From Arbacia lixula (Eukaryota; Echinodermata; Echinoidea; Arbacioida; Arbaciidae): 64,000 nucleotides of DNA. The notes under the pieces were generated by a model. It saw only the letters and a program-made list of their open reading frames with translations, made no database searches and was not told the origin of the DNA. Shown piece by piece: positions 48,368 through 60,500 of the stretch. A program made the translations under genes and the position numbers. Within the stretch, counting starts at the first letter, position 1; the number at the start of each line of letters is the position of its first letter. Location: the NCBI GenBank assembly GCA_963669155.1, contig OZ022596.1, forward strand, positions 19,952,828 to 20,016,827. The letters run 5' to 3'.

Positions 48368-49629
48368 GTAGGATTCATGGAGGAGACTTGACGATCTACG
48401 GTCCAGTTGGAAGAAAAACCTCACGTTTGCACCATATCATAGATATAGACATGGGATGTCTCTCTCTCTCTCACACACACGCACACACACGCACACACAC
48501 ACACACGCACACATACTTTTTGTTTTTCCATATTCTTTATTTGATTTCATTCCCATGATAAAATAAACAATTTCACTTTATAACATACAATAACAAATAC
48601 ATAAATAAACGTAATATTTCTATTGATTCGATAAACACAATAGAGCATGATTTACCACCTGTATATAAATATGTACATGTGCCATATTCCTCCTGAATAT
48701 ATGCAACTTATAAATCATATTCCTCTAAAATATTAATCATTATAATACTAATAGATATGTATAAATGATAGTAAAACAATTCCATAAGAAAGATTTTTTT
48801 TCTGATACCTCTTCCCCCCCCCGAACATATCCACCCCCACACAAAACATGTAAGTCCACCCCCCCCCCCCCTCCCCCATGTCCTGTGTAACTGCCCCCAT
48901 TCCCTCACGCGCTCAAGAAATACGGAAATGGAACTGATGCTGTCAGGCGAGCATTATGGATATTTAGAAGGGTAACCACCCAGAACAAATAAGAAAATAC
49001 AAATGCTATAAGTCCTCTGAATGTTCAATTATTCCCATTTCTGTAAATGTAACTCTAATTTACAACTTTTGATCGCTAACTTCTCTTTCCTATCTTTATA
49101 GTCCGAAATCATCTTTAAGATTTTGTTCATGGAAGGAAGCATTCCTTTTGCTCTCAAAAAATATATGATGTAATTTATGATAAGGATAATGGAATTGCAC
49201 ATTTTGATTCTTTGAGAATTTCCTTGGATCCCCATGAAAATTAATTTCCAGTTATTGATGTCTAATTCCTTTAAATTCAATCTATTTGTAATTTCTTGCC
49301 AAATTCTTTGAACGTGTGCACAAAACAGAATAAGGTTTGAATACGTCTCATCCTCCTTTTTACAAAAGGAACACAATTTATGAGTTACAAATCCAAATCT
49401 AAAGAGGTGATCTTTATATAGGGCCCCATGTAATAACTTAAATTGAAATTCTCTATGCTTACAACAAATTACTGCACTTCTCGGTCTTAGAAATATATCC
49501 CTAATTCCTTCCTTATTATAGTTATATTGATTAAATCCATCTAGCACTTGTAATGTATATTCTTCCTGAAATGTTTTAATGAAGTAATTGTACACTTTTC
49601 TGGATTTTAAGTTCTACACACACACGCAC

Positions 49630-49663
<34 letters not shown>

Positions 49664-52600
49664 TTATTCAGGGCACAGCTGCACATGTGGGTAGATTACT
49701 GATTAATGGATTGATAGGTGGAATATTATCAATGGGTGAAACTTCATTTTGTACCCCAACCCAAACTTTGTCCCTGAACCTAACCAATTTTCACGCTAAC
49801 CCTAAACCTAATCCTAAACCCTAAACCTACCCTTAAATCTACCTTCAATGTTACACCTTAAATTAAATGATGTGTATTAATTATCCATGTATTGTGAAAA
49901 GGAAGACTTCCCGATCGATCAAACGATTCCTGAATGAAGTGCTGGGGATTGGTTGGTGGAATGATTTTGTTTTTATTCAGGCCTGTATGCAGGCTTATAA
50001 TTCCCACAATGAGAGTGTTCTAGCTAGCTGGGCTGGTGATATCATGCACCCTCTCATCGATTAATGGCTTATCACTGAGAAGATTACCATTCATTTTCAT
50101 TTATTTATTTAGTAGTATTATTTACCCACGGTAGCCCCTTCAATGGTTGAACACCAGATGTCATGCTATTGACATTCAACACAATATGATATACGTGTCT
50201 ATGTAAATGCAAATAACTAACTTGCACAGTTCAGTGAGAAATAATCATGATGAATTTGTTTTTAAGTCAGTGGACAATAATAGTTGAATGTTTATCTCAT
50301 ATTGAATCACTTGTAAAAATGGTAACACTTGTAAAATGTATCACTTTTTCTCACGACTTGTAACCATGTACATCTATAAAGGCATGAATATATATTTTTA
50401 AAAAGAAAGTCTAAAAATTTTTGTGACAACCACCACCACTATCACTATCACCACCATGTCAAACCCTATCCACACCACCACCATACACCTATTATTACGA
50501 CGGCCAAAATGCATCACAGTTTTGAATTAATACAACCAAACCACTACTACCGTCTCCATCGCCCCATCTCTCTAATCATTCCCACCACCATGCACCACCA
50601 CCCCCACCACCACCACCCCCACCATGCACCACCACCACCACCCCCCGCACCCCCACCCCCACCCCCACCATGCACCACCACCACCACCCCCCGCACCCCC
50701 ACCCCCACCCCCACCCCATCCCCATGTTCCCCTCCATGCCCAGAGTCTCATTGTTTGACCTGTGACAGTGACGCACGTCTCCTATAGGTCACATGACTGC
50801 TGTGAGTGCCATCTTTGAATCTTATCTGAAACCAGACCGTGATACCTCAAACACACAAAACCATGGCAACGCTGTAAACAATTCCCTGCCCTCCGATAAA
50901 CATGATAAATGCCGACCTCTGGTCACTCCGCGCGACCCAAGCTCCAGAGAAAAAAAGGCGGGAATCTCCCGATCGTAGCACACAATGTCACAAACACTGT
51001 GCTCGTGAAGAGGAGAGCGGAACAGTGAATCAGATATAGCTTATAGAACAGGTCGTTATAGGAATGCCTTTGCATGCAATGTGCAAACAATGTTTGTTTT
51101 TACAAGGGTTGAGAATGTAGATGCTGTCGAGAGAGATTTACGAGATCTGTAGACATGGTAGAGGTGATTGGTGTCGGTATTCCATGAAACTCGTAGTCTT
51201 CATGCGACACGAACATGAGGACGATGTAGACTTGTGAGAAGAAGGGGTAGAACAAAAAAAAAATCAGGAAACAAAATAAAGGAGTAAGAGGAACAACGTA
51301 CAGAATATAGAAGGAGGTGGAGGAGGGGGAGGGGGGGAGGGTGGGGGAGAGGAGGAGACGATGAAGGACAGGTAGAACGGAAAGGAAGGTTGTTGTGAAG
51401 ATGAAGGCAGTGCTGATAAACTGAACTTGAAAGAGTTCAATCGTGAAATGGAATGTGCACGTACATGAAAATGTTACCATGGTTACCATGGTTCCGTGGA
51501 AGAGAGTTTGTATTCAAACGCTTGTTAATGACAAAAACAGTCTTTTGGAAGCAAAAAGCTCTTTGTAGCTTAAGAAGATTATTCATGCACTACGCAGCTT
51601 TAAACCCCTCAAAAAGGTTCTGCAACTCAAGTTTAAGAGCTTAGATATCGACGATTGCTCCATTATCGTACGTGACTGTGGTATCATTAGGAAACTTGAT
51701 TAGTACGTCATTTGTTATGATTAAGCAATCATTCATGGAATGTGTAGTATTCCCGAATATGGGGCAAAGTCACGCATGAGATATTGTAAAATGCATTGTT
51801 TTCAACAGTGAAGGCTCCGTTTCTTTTGAAGATTCAATGTGTTTGAATAGTGTCAACGTGAGAATGAACGTTCACGCATCGCCGCATCAACACTCAAAAC
51901 TCCTTTCATGTGCAAAACAAACCACCGTCTGTTTATGGTACTAATATGGTGTCCAAAGCACTGAGGTCACTATCTGCAAGAAGCCCTTTTGTTTACATAA
52001 AACATATATTATAACTTCCCTATTATGTTTATTCTGCAGCTCTATGTTTCTGCGCTTATTAAACCCAACATAACTTCAGGGTGGATTTTACATTTTAAGC
52101 CAATTTAAATCTCACACGTGAAATTAGTATAAGCCAGATACATGTATTACCCTGAGATAAGATTCAGCTAAAAAAAAAATATGTTAACCGAAGCATAAAA
52201 GTATTACCAATGCATCTCAGGAAGTTGAGATGGTATATTTCTGAGAATTCTCCGGCTGTAGTCCTCGGGGATTGCGTCATCGCTCGACTTGTTTGCGTTG
52301 ATAAAATACGTCTGGAACTTAGACTACCAGTATCCCTGTCAGAGCAAACGCACAAGCAAACACCTCTGCAGGTCTGATTCCTAGACTAGTTATTTTCCTC
52401 CACAGGCGATGAAGGATATTGTCTGCTTAGTCTGTTGTCGTCGCGAAAAGTAATTACTGTGGCTCGTATTCAGACCACAGGTTTCACGCAAACAAGGCAC
52501 TACACCTGGGCTAACTTAAAGTGACGCCAAATAAAACAACGTAAAACATTATTATTGGCTCACTGAAATTGATTTTGTTCTTGGAATCACTGTAATTTAT

Positions 52601-55600
52601 TGAGTTTATTCACAGAATATATAAAGCGAATAAATGAAATCACTCTCTGTTGAAAATCAATGATCTGTTTCTATGACATCAGATGATTTATTTTGCGCCC
52701 TACGCTTAGTACTGTACGTGGTCTAGGTGAAACCGTTACTGTGAATACATGCCTTTGCATTTCTAAGGATATTTATAGAAATATATCCATTCTTTTTGAA
52801 CAAGATTTGGTTTGGTTTCGCCACTCAATATTTCTGACTGGCAGCTGCTTTATGTATATGCGATAGCATCATGTCCACCTCGATGTCACAGTGAGCTTGC
52901 CTGCATTTCAGCTTGCGCATGATTGTTTTATAAGGGCTACCATACTATAATGTGATATTTGTTGCTAGGTTCTTGTGGGCGAGGTATGGGCCGATGTGAA
53001 GTGACGGACGCAAAATGTTTGCAAATAGAGAATAATCGATATTCACCTCATAGGGATGACACCCCCGGTTTGCTGCGTTGCCAATAATCATGACAATTGC
53101 TATATTTAATCAGTGTGTCTCGTCTTGATTGCAACCACCAATCTCGACCAAAACACAGACAAAAGAAAAAGAGAGAAAGCACCGAGAGGTGAATAGAGTG
53201 CAGTACCTGTCGGTTTGATGAATAGCGAGGGATCGATCGCGCGTGACTTTAGAAGACTTCAGTCCATTTAATCATCTCGTGCCTTCAGCACAATGCACTG
53301 TGGAACTGTGGAGCGACTGGACCAAATCAGCCTACCTTCCAGGCAGTGGTGGACATTAATACTTCAAGCTGAACAATAAAGTCTAGAGGGTCTACTCATG
53401 AGACTAGTCACTTTATCATGCTCCTCTCTGCTCGAGTCGGGCAACATATCGAGAATGATTAGTCTAGTGCAGCCAGACCCCTTCATAGAATAGTTGAGAT
53501 TATAAATACCCAGCAGTCTGGGAGACAGGCTAGAATGATAGAGACGCAAACGGAGACTCTATCTGGTGTCTGCGACCTCCCTGCGACCTCCCTGCGACCT
53601 CCCTGCGACCTCCCTGCAGGCCGGCATGTCACAAACATACTACATGTATACACCGATCAATGTATCAAACAGTCGATCTGTCGATCAAATTATTTATGCC
53701 TGGAACAATCTACAAAGGAAAACTTTGCAACATTGTAAATTGAAAAACAGTAATATTAGTTTCATCGAATGGAATTGGTACTTTGTTATAAAAAAACTAA
53801 TTTTAAAATTTACGATCTAAACAAACTCTTGAACACATGAGAAAACTGACAACCAATAGTAAGCTGACATTGTTTCTTTGACGGATTTTGGTTCAAGGGG
53901 AGTTGGTGTGTGAAGGATGGGGTGGGGCGGAGTGGGTGGTGGAGGTAGGGGGTGGTAGGGGGTGGTAGGGGGTGGTAGGGGGTGGTAGGCTTGGGGATGG
54001 CTTGGTTGGGATGAGGGGGTGGGGTGGGGGCGGTATGATATTTAAGGATCTCTCCAGTAGCGTTGTGACTTGAGTAGCACCTCTCGGATAAACGAACCCT
54101 GTTTCATTTTCAGATTAACGAGGCCTACGAAATGTGTGTTCGGAATAAGGAACCCTCGAAATAACGAACCTCACCTCACCCCCATACCCCTCCCCCCCCC
54201 CCCCCCCCCCACTTCTTGAAATCACACCATGTGGAACGGGTAATAATTGTTCATGTATTTGTTGGTGTGGTCAATTGGCCTTCAGAATGAGACAATACAT
54301 CTCAGTCGACAAAGGCGACATGCATACGCTCCTTTTCTTTCTGTTACGTAATCACTGTCATTGTCACTCTCAGCGCGTGATGTGAGCATTGATCCCATTG
54401 AACGCATAGGCCTACACTGCGAAGCGGACCATAGCGTACCGCGGTCTCCGTTCGCTAGGCTATATGTTTCGGGCGACCCGCCCGATACCTCATAAAAAAA
54501 TCCTGATCCCTATGATTAAGATGTCGCCTAAAATCAGTTTTCCAGTTCTATCATCGGGAGGGAAGTTCTAATACAGTTTCTCTCCCCCTTTTTTTTAAAC
54601 GATACCCTGGGTACGCAGGTACCCAGTGATCTCAAAATTGCTATTATCCTTTGGTCTACGGCCGAGTGATAAAAGTATTGTTTTGCTTTTGTCAAAACGA
54701 AACCATTACCACGAGAAGGAAGATTGATTTACGTAACAGGAAATGAGTGTTATAACCCAGAAAGTGTAGCTTTGCGTGTTTCAAAACAGCTTTCAAAACA
54801 CATTTGCGTTTATCAACTCGTTTTAATGCGTTTTAAAAAAATTCAACGTGTGTGGAAACCTTAACTCTACCAAAAAAGTTGATAAACAGGCCCATAGATA
54901 CGTTCACCATGTTCCTTATTTGTACACTATTTGTAGGTTCAGCTACCGCCGACGTATTTCGGAACAAGGAAGGATTTGATTTGTGTCAGTCGTTATTGAT
55001 TGGTAGGCCTACCGCCCAAGATTTATCAAGACTGAACTAGACATCAAGGGCCTTCACCCTCTCCGATTAGGAAAATACCCCTAGGCCTAGTTTACGAGAA
55101 CAAGCATCAGAAAAATCCAGATCATTATTTTCTACTTTCACACCTCCCCGAAGTGGCTAAGTTCTCGGAAGCGCTATTGTTCAACGCGAAGTTCTCGTCA
55201 TTAACATAACAACAAATTTAAGCAAATTGAATCAAATTTTGCTCACACATGACATATATGCCTGCGACCTACGAATAACGTACGCGTAGGTTTAAGAAAC
55301 TACCTTCTAAGTAACGGATATTATTCTCTAGGGGATATAACTAGAACGAACGGGAAAAATAAGGGTATTTACAGATCGGGGTATACCCGATCAGGAAATA
55401 CCCGGTAGTTTTTGTGATCGGGGAGATATGAAAGGACATTGAGCTATACACGGAATAAGCACGTTCCCGTTGCTGGCGAGCACGTTCTCATTGCCGGTGA
55501 GCATATTTGCATTACTGGTGCTCAGTAATCATGACACCTCCGATCTATAGAGACACGATGACGATAGAGCAAACAGAGCGAGGCCCGATTGAATGGTTCG

Positions 55601-57436
55601 TGCTGTCGATTTGAGATGAACTGATTGTTGCTTCCGTCTCGTCCAATCAGCATGATCACGTGATTAAAGTGTTGGGTAGTCTGTCCTCCAGGCTGTGAAA
55701 TATTTATCATCTAAACTGAAAACTAGAGTCTAGAATTGAAGACGAGTCAATTTACCACTCTCTGTTTTCCTTCTGCGTTGGGGCGAGTCGGGGGAGGAAT
55801 CTAGTCTACTGCAGCCAGACCCCTTTATTAAATAGTTTGGTTTAGATATGAACAGGGGTCTGAGAGCCAGACTATATCCTATCCCCGTGCATCTCCGGGC
55901 CTCTATCGATCTGATCGATTTCACGTCGCGTCTTGATGGAACTTGTTGATGGCAGCACGCAAAGTGAATACAACAATGCGCTCGATCAGGCTTGGATTGT
56001 CTTTGAATGTGACACATCCACAGTAGTCGCGACAGTGTTCACTGCCGGAGAAACAAAATTGACTATGAATGGTCTGTCATTGTCTCTCCCCTTTCCCTCC
56101 CAAGACGAAGTCGGTCGATTCAGAGGGATTGATTAATCGTTCGATACCAGCCCTGTCAGTGAGAGGAAGGCTGTTTCGCAGAACTCACAGGGTCGGAGAA
56201 ACTTGATTTTCTTTAAGTTTGTACTATTTCCAGCCTACCAGATACTAGGTGGGATGGGATCCCGCTATTCAAAATTTGATGTTTAACTCGGACCAAAAAA
56301 AAAAAAAAAAAAAAAAAAAAATGGGGGATTCTAGTCTAACACCAGGGATTGACAATTTTGACCGCCATCTTTTCTCATATGAACATGAAAAACTTGCAGT
56401 CAAATAATGAGGTCTCGACGCCAGCTACTCTGAGTTTCATTTCTTCTCATGCAGAGATGAACTCGGTGGATTCTAATGTTCTAATTACTGACATTAAGCG
56501 CGATAACAAGAAGATTTTTGCGCATGAAGATAGAACGCTTGAAGTCAAACCAAGACGATAATGAAATTGCGCATGCGTGTCGTCCGTGATCGTCCTGCTT
56601 TCTTCGTTTCTCCTGGAGAAATGTCAAACCTCAACACCTTCCAAGTTCTTGTACAACAAAAACAACATCAACTCCACAATGGCAAAGTTATAGATAGAGA
56701 ACAGAGTGGGGTGTGTGTAACATTATGTAGTGTGATAGGCATAGAGAGTAGTATGCGAGTTTCAAAGATACTACATTGGTAGTATCGTTGGTATCATCCA
56801 TTGACATTAGATGCATGTAACTGTTGTTTTTGTTATCTATCACATGACCTACAGAGTGATCAGGTGACTTTTCAATGATACTTCATGATTGCTTGTATCA
56901 TCCTATGTCATCAGATGCATGTAACTGTTGTTTTTGTTATCTATCACATGACCTACAAAGTGATCAGGTGACTTTTCAATGATACTTCATGATTGCTTGT
57001 ATCATCCTATGTCATCAGATGCATGTAACTGTTGTTTTTGTTATCTATCACATGACCTACAGAGTGATCAGGTGACCGTAGTGGATTCTTCCTTCGATGC
57101 TAAGGTGGATGGTCAGGGGTCAAAGTTCATTTCGGCCTCTTTTGCAGGACCAGAGGTTGTTGGGGTAAGTTAAACAACCATGCCCTTCATAAAGTAGTTA
57201 AGTATGTACTCACTTAATTAAATCAAATTGTCAGTCCATGTATAATTTAATTGAATGTTTTAATTACATAACATTTCAAACATTTTCATTTTCTTTCAAA
57301 ATTTGTAAACATGTTCTGTTATTTCCATGCCTTCCACAACCTAGCAACTAGGCTCAAATTAATTACACAGACATGCAGAAATGGGTTGCTTTTAGAGTGT
57401 AAGCTATATTTTCTTACTAAATGAAATAGAGAGAGA

Positions 57437-57476
<40 letters not shown>

Positions 57477-57493
57477 TAAAGAGAGAGAGAGAT

Positions 57494-57561
<68 letters not shown>

Positions 57562-60500
57562 AGTGGAGAATGGCACAAATAAACACATACTTTATACGAA
57601 TCACTATTTTAAAGGCAAAGATAGATAGATCAAGGAATTGTATGTTTACAGAGATGTTTAAAGAGGGAAGAGAGAGATAGAGAATATTTGTAAAATCAAC
57701 ACACTTTGACACTTTGTGAGATGATTCAACATGTTGATGTGAACAGGGCCATGTTGCCAGCATATAGGTATTCAATTATTGCAACGTACCATAAATGGTA
57801 ACTACCATGGCAACACGTGCAGCAATGGTACAGCACAGGTAGTTACCATTTAGGAGTTAAAATACGTTACAATAATTGAAAACCTGTGTGCAACATGACT
57901 TACAATATGAATTAATCGGCTTCAACCCATTGGATATAAAACCACCTCTTAAGTCTTGATTGTTTTTCCTTATGTCTCCTCAGTTCCCTGAGTACCGTTA
58001 CCATGGTTACTCTCGTCGTAGAGTTCTAAAGAAGCTGAGTCTGAACAACAATCGGACCATCGTGACCTACCTCAGGGTGAGCCGCAAGCCTCTAGTAGCC
58101 TGCCTTGTATACACACACACACACACATACATACACACACTCACACACACAAACACATACATACACATGCCCTCACATGTACATACACACATACACACAC
58201 ACACACATGCATACACACACACTCACTCACACACACATGCACACACATACACTCACACGCACATACACACACACACATACACACACACACTCACACACAT
58301 ACACACACATGCCCTCACATGTACATACACAAACACGCACACACACTCACTCAAAAACATTGTAGATAGAGAACAGATTGGGGTGTGTGTAACATTATGT
58401 AGAGTCCTGAAGAAGCCATGTCTGAACAACAATCAGACCATTGTGACCGACCTTAGGGTGCCTTCAAGGCTGCTGGAGATTTCTTATCCATACTTGACAA
58501 ATAGAGTCTGATATTCCAAGACTAATCACTTGATCATTCTACTTATGTTTCAATAATTGAACAGAACAAAATGAGACAAGATAAACACAAATGATTATTT
58601 ATCATGGAATGTAATTATGTAATTTTGGACCTCCACCCTCCACCAAAAAAATAAAATTGGGGAAATGAGATTAGAAGTACAACCCCTGCTTTTATGATAT
58701 TAATGCTTTTACTGATTAGTATTTCAAGAGATTGTAAGCAAATAATCAAATTTGGTGAAGGGGATGGGACGAACTTCCTCAGCGATCTGAATGTATGTGC
58801 TAAGATAGCTACATCCAGATCGCCTCGGAAGTGATAGTTCATCTCATTGCCTGAAACCAAAAGTTGATTATTTGCTTTATATTCCACATCTGAAACCAAA
58901 TATCTATACCCAAAATAACAATTTGACTTACAAAAGAAATGTTTACTTCTCTACCTAACCCCGACCTGCTGCCATGGGGAATACGAGTTAGGGCACGTTA
59001 GTAGGAGCTACTGTTAGTCAATTGATAGTCCGAGTGTAACACACTTTTATCTCGCATGTACTCAAAATAGTGATCACGCGTTCGGACTGTGAGGAGTAAA
59101 GAGATCAGCAAAACCAAAAAGTTCTATCACCTAGAGTGTAACAAACTTTTCTTCTCATGTGATCAAATGGGCAAAACTATGCTTTATCACGTGATCAACT
59201 CTTGACCAATCATATAGCAGCATTCTTAGTATGTGGAATATAATGTCAGTCAACAATGTCATGTCCTTATACTATCACACCTGATCAGTAATATTCCTCT
59301 TTCCCTGATTCTGATGGTATATGTCTTTTACAGAGGCGTTTCCGTGAGCGAGCAGTGCCTTGGCTGGATGAGGACCTCCAGGGAGCTACAGACAGGCCAG
59401 AGCGCCCTTACAGGCTCCTGCCTAAGGTTAGTGGGAGGGATGTTAACCTTACAGGCTCCTATCTAAGGTTAGTGAGAGGGATGTTAACCTTACAGGCTCC
59501 TATCTAAGGTTAGTGGGAGGGATGTTAACCTTACAGGCTCCTACCTAAGGTTAGTGAGAGGGATGTTAACCGTACAGGCTCCTACCTAAGGTTAGTGAGA
59601 GGGATGTTAACCTTACAGGCTCCTACCTAAGGTTAGTGAGAGGGATGTTAACCTTACAGGCTCCTATCTAAGGTTAGTGAGAGGGATGTTAACCCTACAG
59701 GCTCCTACCTAAGGTTAGTGAGAGGGATGTTAACCTTACAGGCTCCTATCTAAGGTTAGTGGGAGGGATGTTAACCTTACAGGCTCCTACCTAAGGTTAG
59801 TGAGAGGGATGTTAACCTTACAGGCTCCTACCTAAGGTTAGTGAGAGGGATGTTAACCTTACAGGCTCCTACCTAAGGTTAGTGAGAGGGATGTTAACCT
59901 TACAGGCTCCTATCTAAGGTTAGTGAGAGGGATGTTAACCCTACAGGCTCCTACCTAAGGTTAGTGAGAGGGATGTTAACCTTACAGGCTTCTACCTAAG
60001 GTTAGTGAGAGGGATGTTAACCTTACAGGCTCCTACCTAAGGTTAGTGAGAGGGATGTTAACCTTACAGACTCCTACCTAAGGTTAGTGAGAGGGATGCT
60101 AACCTTACAGGCTCCTATCTAAGGTTAGTGAGAGGGATGTTAACCTTACAGGCTCCTATCTAAGGTTAGTGAGAGGGATGTTAACCTTACAGGCTCCTAC
60201 CTAAGGTTAGTGAGAGGGATGTTAACCTTACAGGCTCCTACCTAAGGTTAGTGAGAGGGATGTTAACCTTACAGGCTTCTACCTAAGGTTAGTGAGAGGG
60301 ATGTTAACCTTACAGGCTCCTACCTAAGGTTAGTGAGAGGGATGTTAACCTTACAGACTCCTACCTAAGGTTAGTGAGAGGGATGTTAACCTTACAGGCT
60401 CCTACCTAAGGTTAGTGAGAGGGATGTTAACCTTACAGACTCCTACCTAAGGTTAGTGAGAGGGATGTTAACCTTACAGGCTCCTACCTAAGGTTAGTTA

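Noticed and set aside
50793..50978. 61-codon ORF MTAVSAIFESYLKPDRDTSN as an exon of the third gene
   Set aside because: The acceptor-like CTATAG before it gives the wrong phase and it ends in a stop without a good donor; could be an unrelated short transcript.
54852..55040. 62-codon ORF with a hydrophobic FTMFLICTLFVGSATA segment as a secreted peptide
   Set aside because: No splice or family support and only one cysteine; a chance ORF in AT-rich sequence is likelier.
55933..56136. ORF MMELVDGSTQSEYNNALDQA as a coding exon
   Set aside because: No donor in frame, no family signature, and it starts within a dispersed repeat copy.
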